From: Phallusia mammillata
Taxonomy: Eukaryota > Chordata > Ascidiacea > Phlebobranchia > Ascidiidae
Assembly: GCA_003260075.1 (NCBI GenBank)
Contig: QLIY01000272.1
Location: 107,909 to 171,908 of the forward strand
Length of the DNA stretch: 64,000 nucleotides
Reading direction: 5' to 3'
Part shown: piece after piece, positions 11,859 through 20,467 of the stretch
Layout: each line of letters opens with the position of its first letter
Numbering within the stretch: position 1 is the stretch's first letter
Made by a program: the position numbers and the translations under genes
The notes under the pieces: model-generated
The model's input: only the letters and a program-made list of their open reading frames with translations
The model's database searches: none
Told to the model about the DNA's origin: nothing

Positions 11859-14800
11859 TATGCTCGTTCATACATGTAAAATGCGGCCATTATCAGTTTC
11901 TGTTTTGTAGAAAATACTGTATACAGAACGAAACCTTATACGCCATTCATAAGCATGTATAAAATGCCGAAGTGTTTCTTGAATTTTTTCACAAAAAAGC
12001 TAACCCTAATCTGTTCTTTTTCTTCGGTTTCGTCACAAAAAGGTCACCTACCTATAAATTAACTGTACTAATTGTTAGTTTTATCTATATTTCCTTATCT
12101 GGGTACTTAATCATTTATGGTCATAAATATAAATAATGTCAAATTTTCAAAATTACTAATGAAAACTCTAACGTTGATCATATTCACAATAAATCTACCA
12201 TAATAATTCCGGCTTATATCTATTGCCATATAACAAGCGTCCAACAAGTTTTACTGTATGCTTTATATCGAAGGTGCAGCCGGTTTGATGCCTTCACCTT
12301 ACACAAGTCAAGCAGCTATAGCCGCTCTGCAGCAAAACCCACTTGCATCACTTGTCACTTCAAGTCAGTTTTGTATTATTATTTCTGATTTCATCTAACA
12401 TACACGACTATTTATGCAGTCATCTCTTACCTTGTGTTTCTATTTAAGTTCCTAGGCACAAAATGTCTCTAAAAACACCCAGAACTCTACTACAACTGAA
12501 CTGACTAAATTGCCATTTGTCACATGGGCAAAAATTAGTCATGCATAAAACTCAGTCAGGCATAACAATAAAACAAAACTATTAAATTGAGTTGGGGAAA
12601 AACTTGTTGGTAACACTTACTTTGAGTATACAAATGCTAGAGTGGCATAGTTAATATGGGTGTATTTGTCCAGAAGACACTTGTTTTTGTAACTTCACTC
12701 GACAAAGACTTAGGTTTGATTGAATTAAAACCACGGTTTTTGCTACAGATGTGATTGGCATGAACAGTGGTGCAGCTAGCACCTCGTCATTGGGTAACAC
12801 TGCAGTTGCTGCTCAACTTGCTGCTTTTGTTGGTGTCAACAATGCTGTTTTGCACGTTTCAAACCTTAACGAAGAGGTATGTACGTTTTGTTGCTGTGTG
12901 GGTAGCCTGTGTTTATGTATGTGTACATTATGTGGGTTTTGTGGGTGATGTTATGTGGGTTTCTTGTATATGTTTGTTTGTGGTAATTGGATATTTGTTG
13001 TGTACTTGTTTTATGGTGTGTGTGTGTGTGTGTGTGTGTAATAAAATGTTATGCGTGTTTAATGTATACATTGGAATTGTACATTTTTTCTGTGTATATG
13101 ATCACTGTGTGTTTGTAGCTGTATAAGATGTGTGCAGCAAATATTTTCGTGTGTGTGTCAGAGGTGTGTGTGTAGGTTTCTAAAAACAAACATTCACCCT
13201 TTTTTGTTTGCGTGTGTGTCAGTGTGAGTGTCAGTGTGAGTGCTTTGTGTGTTATTGTCACTTATATTTGTAAGTTTACCGTTGAAATCGCCTGTCACAA
13301 TATCACGCGTTGTTGTTTTTTGTTTCTCTCTCCTGAACCGTCAACTCACATCTACTGTCGAATGCTACCCCTTTGACTCCGCTCTGCTGGACGTTCGGCG
13401 AACCTGGTGGTTTCCCTTACCCCCCTAATCACCCACCTCCTACCCCACAATTTCATCCTACATTCTAACCCCAATCTATGGATTTACACCTAATTTTTTT
13501 GTAAATAAAATTGCCACTAATACACTTTACTAACCGCCTTTTAACAACTGTAAAATTCTTGAATATTTTACCCCTAAATGGTAAATAAACAAATTTCACC
13601 TTTCACCCCGTACCTTTATCGCCACGGTTCGTCACTTTACTTCGCGCTGCTCCGGTTTCTGCTCTCTCATCCAGATGGTGACACCGCAGGCTCTCTTTGT
13701 ACTTTTTGGTACGTTCCTTCTTTTATTTCATTAGCCTGTCCTCTTGTGCCACCTGGCGGTTTGCGTGTTTTTAAAAGTTTGTGAATGACTTTTTTGCCAA
13801 CAGGATAGCACTCTATTATTAAACACACCTTTTCTTAAACATTTTTTTTTGTTTTAACGTCAGGCCCAAAATTAATTGTACTTTCTCTTTTAAAAATTCA
13901 AACCCACCATAGCTCGAAATTTTTATCCTTAAAACGCAACATTTACATTCAAACCGAGTGCATTGTTGGAAGTTCACGAAAACCTAACCTCTATCTGTGA
14001 CGTCACAGGTGTATACGGTGACGTCATTCGCGTGAAAATCCTCTTTCAAAACCAAAACAGTGCCTTAGTGCAGATGAATGACTATACACAAGCCCAGCTA
14101 GGTAAGAAAATATGTGTTTTGAAATATTTTAACGCTTTAATATTTTTGTTTGTCAATTCTGGCAGAATGCAACTTTTGCCGAGCTTTTTCTTGCGATTAT
14201 TATTTAGAATGTGATATTACCAAATCGTGTGGTTACAATTTGGATTCAACGTGCAATTAAACAGAATTTCCTATTAATCGGAATATTTTCTTGACAAATA
14301 AATAGCTACAATTCGAATTTAACATGCAATTAAACTTTTGCTATTAACTTAACCGGAATATTATTGTAATGATTTTTTTTATTTTTTTAGTGATCAGATT
14401 CTTGCATGGAGTGAAGCTGTTTGGTCGTGGATTGAAAATCGTCATGTCCAAGCCCCCCCCCCCTTACCCGGAGTATTATTGTAAAGTTTTTTTTTATTTT
14501 TTTAAGTGATCAGATTCTTGCATGGAGTGAAGCTGTTTGGTCGTGGTTTGAAAATCGTCATGTCCAAACACAGTCAAGTTCAAATGCCCAAAGAAGGCCA
14601 GGAAATGTCAAAATTAACACAGGTTCGTGCTGCATTTGTGACATGTATGAGACAATTATACAACATTTTTTGTGTGTGAAATCAATAAGATAATTAGTTT
14701 TAGATTTTCTTTATCACAACACTATATATTGGTTTTCTGCATATTTAGAACCGTTTTATCAGGACACCTTGAAAATAGCCAAACTTTTCAAAATTTGAAA

Positions 14801-16008
14801 GCCAACATTTATGTCTCCTGTGACGTAAGCTGACTCGGCGTTTTTTTTATTCAGGATTACACCAACTCTCCTCTGCACAGATTCAAAAAGCCAGGTTCGA
14901 AAAATTTCCAGAACATTTTCCCTCCGTCTGAGGTCCTTCATCTCTCCAACATTCCGTAAGTTACCGCAATATGACGTCATGAATTGATGACCTCACTGCT
15001 TGATTTTTTTGAAAAAAGGCAAATTTGCCAGTTTTTAACGTTGCCAGTCCCCCCCCCCTCTCTCCAACATTCCGTAAGTTACCGCAATATGACGTCATGA
15101 ATTGATCACCTCACTGCTTGTTTTTTTTGAAAAAAGGCAAATTTGCCAGTTTTTAACGTTGCCAGCGTGGAACCCACCATGAGTGTTTATTTTTGAAAAA
15201 TTACTGGGCGATGACGTCACCTGTGACGCAATGCTCGGTTTTTGGAACACTTTTATTTTAAAACAAACCAAATTTTGTTTTCAGGCCTGAAACCACGGAA
15301 GAATTTCTCACTGAACTTTTCTCTCAAAATTCCACTGTTCAAGCTTTCAAATTTTTCGCGTAAGTTGCTGCTGTTTTGTTCTGAAAAAAGGAGTTTAAGG
15401 TTTTAAATAGATACCACAGAAACTTATGATGCCTTATAAACAGGCGAAATTTAGATTTCTGCAAACCAAAAATTGCACTGACGCTGATTGTCTTCCACTC
15501 TTTTTGAGTATTTTGCCACATTATATGCATTTTTTGCGTGCGTTTGGAAATATACAGTATAAACTTAACCCACTGTTTATTTGTTATAGCAAGGATAGGA
15601 GAATGGCGCTGGTGAAACTTGCCTCTATCGATGAAGCTGTGAAATGTTTGGTGGTAAGTTTCATTGACTTTTTAGTTCTTGCGCCTCGGTAATGGCTACA
15701 TGCTTTTCTTTTGCTGTTACAAGTCGAAATTTTGTAAAAACCTTTTCTGAAATAGGAACGGTTTCAACTAAAATGGCCACAAAATATCGGTGTATTATGT
15801 GTGACCAATTAATGTTGCGTAACATGAACATAGGTTTCATGCGATTTACACGTTTTACTGTGTCTAATTTGTAACGTAAATTTTGCATTTACTTGTGCCC
15901 AATACCCTTGCGGGAAAATTAAACAATTGTATATTGCAGCTCCTACACAACGCAAAACTGAGCGAAACAAACCATCTTCGTGTCTCCTTCTCTAAAGGTC
16001 ACATATAA
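6062..16008 (+). CDS. PTBP: Polypyrimidine tract-binding protein (PTBP), 16 coding exons
   Basis: Nuclear RNA-binding splicing repressor that recognises UCUU/CUCUCU tracts through four RRMs. Coding exons: 6062-6241, 6370-6429, 6806-6943, 9039-9197, 10490-10661, 10733-10791, 11259-11436, 12274-12363, 12749-12876, 13675-13708, 14009-14101, 14507-14622, 14855-14955, 15285-15359, 15590-15653, 15940-16008. They join in frame to 1,716 nt (571 aa; vertebrate PTBPs are about 530-560). RRM1 spans about residues 90-165, RRM2 198-275, RRM3 376-450 and RRM4 494-568. Diagnostic segments include [75 protein letters not shown] and LRVSFSK at the C-terminus. The start is the first ATG after a probable 3' splice site near 5965. 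Exon 12 is present twice (14391-14452 partial, 14507-14622 complete) because of a haplotype gap. Vertebrate paralogues 1, 2 and 3 cannot be distinguished here; a single pre-duplication gene is likely. Confidence 0.95.
6486..6569. mobile_element. Short MITE with 15-bp perfect terminal inverted repeats (pogo/Tigger-like)
   Basis: CAGTAAACCTCGGTT at 6486-6500 is the exact reverse complement of 6555-6569. The 84-bp element sits in PTBP intron 2. The termini resemble pogo/Tigger-type MITEs; no clear TA duplication remains on the left side. Confidence 0.65.
8590..8664 (-). repeat. Dispersed repeat, copy 1
   Basis: The minus strand reads a block ending in TATGGGACGTCGAAACGACG and then a T-rich segment, closely matching the plus strand at 20715-20787. 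It lies in PTBP intron 3. Shared blocks include GGCGTCT, TGGGACGTCGAAACG, GGTTATTTA, AACTGCT and ATACTCGTT. The family is unknown. Confidence 0.65.
11814..11858. other. 45-nt C run in PTBP intron, probable gap placeholder
   Basis: A pure C run in the intron between PTBP exons 11259-11436 and 12274-12363. The frame-crossing proline run it creates is artificial. Confidence 0.85.
12877..13262 (+). repeat. UG-rich intron segment with (TG)n
   Basis: The first part of the intron after the NLNEE exon is dominated by TG and TTG repeats, including a pure TG tract at about 13015-13039 and further GTGTGT/GTGAGTGTCAGTG strings to 13255. It could bind UG-rich RNA-binding proteins such as CELF proteins; that is inference. 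The overlapping short reading frames are low-complexity artefacts. Confidence 0.7.
13275..13672 (+). promoter_or_regulatory. 398-nt AG exclusion zone upstream of PTBP mini-exon
   Basis: I read every base from 13275 to 13672 and found no AG dinucleotide between the GTAAGT at 13271-13276 and the CAG acceptor of the mini-exon. The region is pyrimidine-rich, with a CTCTCT-type tract near each end (about 13324-13331 and 13662-13668). Branch-point-like strings such as CCTGAAC (about 13332) and TTTGACT (about 13371) lie near its 5' end. This fits a distant branch point and PTB binding sites. Confidence 0.8.
13675..13708 (+). other. 34-nt PTBP mini-exon (autoregulatory exon equivalent)
   Basis: The exon encodes [11 protein letters not shown] plus one base of a Gly codon, the start of RRM3 helix 1. 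It is 34 nt long, so skipping it shifts the reading frame. It is flanked by CAG and GTACG and lies between the NLNEE exon (12749-12876) and the GVYGD exon (14009-14101). In mammals the exon at this position in PTBP1 (exon 11) and PTBP2 (exon 10) is also 34 nt; PTB protein represses it and the skipped message is degraded. Its position and length match exactly. Confidence 0.93.
14348..14571 (+). other. Haplotype copies including PTBP exon 12
   Basis: 14348-14451 and 14464-14571 repeat the 3' splice site and first 62 nt of the exon. Only the second copy continues into the full exon. The coding difference (GGA versus GGT, Gly) is silent. Confidence 0.9.
14941..15165 (+). other. Haplotype copies at the end of PTBP exon 13
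   Basis: 14941-15047 and 15059-15165 around a 10-nt C run repeat the last exon bases, the donor site and intron sequence. Confidence 0.9.
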
Positions 16009-17425
16009 ATGTTCACTCTATGCGTCGCCCTTCACTACGCAATGTTCATTCGTCCCTGCAAAAGCTCCCCACAATACTCTTGACTAGGTCTGCCTTCAAC
16101 ATGCTGTCTCTTTATGTTCATGACGTCATGCGTTCGTAATCGTGACGTCACATAGCGATTTTTGGTTATTATACATAAACGGGGCTTTTTGTGCAAACGT
16201 TTCGTCGCGTATTGCTACGTCACTCTTTCGTGGTGACGTCATCAGTTACGTCATTCTGTTTCGCCAAAGTTGCCAGCTGTATGTCCATTCCCTTTGTAGC
16301 AACAGTGCAATGTAAGCAATTTTTCGTGTGTAGTTTTCCTAGAGCGTAGGTTTTTGCTCCCTAACACTGATGTAGGTATGTTTGGGATAAAACAAACATT
16401 CGTGTGGTGTACATTGTTTTCTGGCCGTAAGTGCCTTCATTTCGTTTTGCATTAGATGATAAAGCTTTAGTCCTTATCTGTAAAATGTGGCGTTTTTTTC
16501 TGGATTTTTGCTAACAACGTTAAAAACAACTTTTAAATATTGGGTGTATTTTTAATTCCTATACTTGAAAATTTTAAGTTTGATCTGAAAACACACCTTT
16601 TCTGTGACATCACTGCTGCGTCACAAACGCTGTAACTATAAGTCGATACATTGCTTAAGCACCGGTATAACTGGTTAAGAGGTGCTTCAAAGGCCCCCGA
16701 ATTTGCCTCTTATGTCTTATGGTATGCAATCATTTTTCTTTATGACTCAATTATAAGCTTTTTTTTCGTATGAAGCATTTCCTATTTGAAGCAGGGGTTT
16801 TTATTTTAAGGAAATTGCTTTTGGTGAAGTTCGGTCTCATTTGTAGAGCTGTTTTTGGTGATTCTAGAATCTATACATAGGGTGCCTCCATTTTGTTGGG
16901 CTTACACATTGTTTTAGTGTGTTTTTTGTTACTTTTTTGGCTTTAAATGTAGAAAATCGTATGTTCCAATTCGATTTTTCTTAACAGTTTCTGTGTTGTT
17001 TTTGTATGTTTTGTTGTCCGTTTGCACATACACCCAAGAATTTGGGTAAAAATGGCTGTAAACCATTTTGGTTCCAACTTTTCCGCTGGGCGCCGCTAGA
17101 GCGCAATTTCTTTTATTTGACAATTTAACTGTCTTAAACTAATATAATATTAAGTTCACTATGTTACTGTAAACTTTCTACATTTTCCATGAATCTAACA
17201 ACCAAATTTACTTTATCCAATTTCAAACGATTTTTTTTCGAAATGTAGCAAATGATGTGTTTTTCTAAAACGGTTCCCAAAATTTAAGAACTCTGGTACT
17301 GAAGGTTTTTGAACTTTATGCCCTGTTACTTTTTTTTACTTTTACGTGTTTTGTTCCAGTTTGCTTGTGTACATTCCCCATCTCCACGTAATGTGATAAA
17401 CCGTCAATAAAACGGTTGTAAAACA
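16009..17425 (+). other. PTBP 3' UTR
   Basis: About 1.4 kb without a supportable gene follows the PTBP stop codon and ends near a canonical AATAAA at 17406-17411. It contains several TGACGTCA-type palindromes (16118-16250). An intron in the UTR cannot be excluded. Confidence 0.6.
17406..17411 (+). terminator. Poly(A) signal AATAAA, probable end of PTBP mRNA
   Basis: AATAAA followed within 20 nt by a TG/T-rich stretch (GTGTGTCTTGTTTTG), the usual downstream element. It is the last good plus-strand signal before the convergent trefoil gene. Confidence 0.65.
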
Positions 17426-17470
17426 CGTGTGTCTTGTTTTGCATCGAGAGGTAAGGCAAAAAAAACTGTG

Positions 17471-17476
17471 TTTATT
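17471..17476 (-). terminator. Poly(A) signal (minus strand), probable end of trefoil mRNA
   Basis: TTTATT on the plus strand reads AATAAA on the minus strand, about 280 nt past the trefoil stop codon. It lies about 60 nt from the PTBP signal on the opposite strand, so the two genes would be tail to tail with almost no spacer. Confidence 0.5.
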
Positions 17477-17543
17477 GATTTAAACAATTCATCACTTGTG
17501 TTAATTCTACATTATGATCTTCGTGCCTATATATATTTACCAT

Positions 17544-17617
17544 TGATCATAGTACGCAAGGTCCATCGAAGGCGTTATTTAAAGGTTCGCCTTGAAGGAC
17601 CTGGTGTTCTATGATCA
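17544..17617. repeat. Foldback inverted repeat in trefoil 3' UTR
   Basis: Arms at 17544-17574 and 17588-17617 are imperfect inverted copies of about 30 nt (shared blocks TGATCATAG, GGTCC, AGGCG) around a 13-nt loop. It lies between the poly(A) signal and the stop codon of the trefoil gene, so the mRNA could form a hairpin. It may be a small foldback transposon remnant. Confidence 0.7.
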
Positions 17618-17757
17618 TATATGAGTAGCATAGTCTGTGATCTCTGGTATGCATGGACACTTCCGGGCCGATCCCAGTGAGAATGTATTCATCTTTGTTT
17701 TTGAGTAAGACTTTTTTTTCCATTGAAAAGTTGAAAACATTTCAAACACACAACGTT

Positions 17758-19607
17758 TCATGTAGAGGGGCTAAAACACTGGGGCCCCTCCAACACAATC
17801 GGCAGCCAACAACATCTCCACCGCAGGCACTGATCCCTGCAAAACATGACGTATTCAAATAAATATGACGTCCTGGGCGGTCCGCATGACGTCATCACAG
17901 TGTACTTACCTGGTGACGCGCTTTTGTCCGCAGTTGTCGCGACAAAAAGGGTTGACGCGGTTGCAGCCTCGCATCAACCAGTGTGAATAGAGTAGGTGCA
18001 TGCCCGGAAAGGCAACTGGGTAAACTGAAAAAAAAAAACATTTTTTATTTTTAGGTCAACAGTACCTGATCATTTCTACTAATGTTAATAAAACAAACCA
18101 GGTCTCCAAAGCCTCTAAATTGTGCATTAAATTTTTGTAATAAGCCGGATTGGTGTTTTAATTGCCTAAAATCAAAATTTCTAAAAGTAAACCTATGCAG
18201 TTTAAACCCACCCTTTCTTTTAAAACACACTGGCATTCCATAAGTGTCGTCGTCATAGCAACAACCTGCAGCCTCACACTGCCCAGGAGTCACGTGTTTT
18301 CGTTCCTCCAATAGCGGACAAGGTTGTCTTCTTTCTGGCATAACTTGGCATTCAGCGTGAGGACAAATACCTTGAGAACATGGGCATTTTTTTATTGCAT
18401 TTTGATGGATTACACAGTCTAGCTTTAGTACAAGCTTAAACGCCATTAAGTCGTTAAAATCTTGTCGTTAAAAGTGAATATACACCTAAATCAGATTTAG
18501 TGGGGTTGGATCTTATGACATTCACTGTTTGTGACAGGTGACTAAATAACTACATAAAGCAGTGGTTCCCAACCTTTTTTGTTACATTTCTCCCTTTGCC
18601 CATTTTCGAACTATTCATTCTCCCCCATAAGACGAAAAACAAATATAACACAAAAAATTATAGCAATTTGGAATAGACCTTATAATACGGGATGTCCATT
18701 TCAGAATCCTTTACAACCGGTTTCAAATTATAATGGACATAATAATGTAGAAAAAAAATATAATGTAACATTTCCAATGTAAATGTTTTTTACAGTTTTT
18801 ATGAAATTCCTCCCCGGTTGGGAACCACTGACATAAAGCATAGGTCTACATGATTAATTCAATATTCGCTGCAGAATAAAAAAAATCAACCACATCTAAA
18901 ATTTACCTTGTGGTAACTTTAGTGCCTTGAAACACCAAGTAGTGTTAAATTTTGAATTGTCGAAGCAGCAGCCACGAGCAAGGCAGTTTTCCCTTGAAAT
19001 CTCGCCAGGGGCACAATCCAACCGCCTTTCAACTGGTACTGTACAACGGTATGCTTCACAATCTGCAAAACAAGCAAGGTATTTTATAGAGATGATGATC
19101 AATTAGAGTAAATTTGGCTATAAAACAATACACTTTAAACACAAATCCCGCACGTTGAAGTAAAATTAACGCTTAATGACCTTAAAAAGATGTCGCCAAC
19201 AAAGTGCATGAGGTCATATATTTTGTCATTGAAATGGTTTGTACTGTTGTTTTTTACATTTTTGCTTTAGTTACAACAACTACGGTAAAATATTATTTTT
19301 TAACTGTTTGACTATATATAAGCAGTACTAACTAATCTCTTGGTATCTAAAAAACCAGAGCTAAAAATCTTAGAACAACTTAAGTTGATCTGTGAGTTTG
19401 TTTCGACAAAATAAATTCGGTTTCTTTAAACAAATAGCTGCGTCAATTATGACTACACAAGAAGCTAATGTGTATAAAAAGACAATCAACAGTTCATTTA
19501 CCTCTGTCATGCTTCAAACTTTCACCACAGTCTGCATTGGCCCAATGCGCTATCAACAAAACACAAAAAATCAACTGCAACATATTGTCTGAATGCACTG
19601 ACTTCAT
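17758..19607 (-). CDS. Secreted protein with three trefoil (P-type) domains
   Basis: Five exons on the minus strand: 19607-19502, 19062-18907, 18370-18212, 18024-17910 and 17836-17758. They sum to 615 nt (204 aa plus stop) with consistent phases (1,1,1,2). Exon 1 encodes a signal peptide with core LQLIFCVLLIAHWANA. Trefoil 1 is in exon 2 (ENCLARGCCFD, then WCFK). Trefoil 2 is in exon 3 (GQCEAAGCCYDDD, then PVCFKR). Trefoil 3 spans exons 4 and 5 (CRDNCGQKRVTRDQC, then RCCW and PQCF). Trefoil domains resist proteolysis and occur in mucosal factors and in some egg-coat proteins. The gene lies divergent to the mosaic ZP receptor and convergent to PTBP. A hAT MITE sits in intron 2. The exact biological role is unknown. 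Confidence 0.9.
18560..18830. mobile_element. hAT-type MITE in trefoil intron 2
   Basis: CAGTGGTTCCCAACC and GGTTGGGAACCACTG termini bound 271 bp. The 8-bp target duplication ACATAAAG is perfect (18552-18559 and 18831-18838). There is no transposase frame. Confidence 0.92.
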
Positions 19608-20467
19608 GACTGCAAAATGTCACCCATACCTTTTCACGAGCTAATATCAACTAACAGATCGGTTTCCAATTATGGGCTTATAACTGCCGGTTCATGCCCT
19701 GCGTTTTATGGGCACAAACAATACTTAAAAGGCACTTTCTAATCTATTCTTGTCTTTTGTTTTGTTTTGAGAGCGCCACTGATGGACTGCCTGATAGGTT
19801 TTCGCAATGCCAACAAATTACTGCCATTTGTGATCCTTTGTTACTACACAAAGGACTGATAATACAGATGTTCTGTAATTTGTCCTCGCTATTGTGGACA
19901 AAAGCATGTACGTCTCTCTCTCTCTCTTTTATGTTTCCGGAAATTTAATGTCATGCATTGAAATTTAAATGTTGTTTAATGTCAAAACAGATTGCGTTTG
20001 TCGAACTTGTTATTGTTAAAGTGTACTGAGCATGTTCTGCCATAGATCGCAACCTACCGCACATTTGAGCATAAAAAACTTGATGTACAGCTCTATTGAT
20101 ACTAAATTTACATGTCAAATCTGATTATTAGGTGTATTTTCTGTTAAAAACATAAAAAAAACGCGTTTTACAATCTTTCTGTATATGGATTAAAATTCAT
20201 TATTAATTTATATAGTGTTGCGAAATCACTTAAAATTGGAATTCCAACAAGCGTGGTGCGTGTTTTACGCGTGATTCCAATCTAAATTCCGCGTTGTTTC
20301 AAAGCACGCGTTTAATTGCAATCAACGTAATGCTTCAGGGTAACCTGATTCGGAAACTTGCACGAGTGACCAAAGTTTGTTCATTTAAGTTTTCTTTTCC
20401 CTGGCAGCAGGTGGTTGTTACTTTTTGTGTTACTTTTCGGTTTTGTTATATTGACTTTCAAAGCACC
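19608..20467. promoter_or_regulatory. Divergent intergenic region between trefoil and mosaic receptor genes
   Basis: The 860 bp between the two start codons contains no coding sequence I can support. It must hold the promoters of both genes. It includes a CT-rich repeat at about 19914-19927. No TATA box or known operator is clear enough to call. Confidence 0.5.

Noticed and set aside
12767..13261. Cys/Val-rich and Thr/His-rich frames over the TG repeats
   Set aside because: Low-complexity translation of a TG-rich intron; the real exon there is 12749-12876 in another frame.
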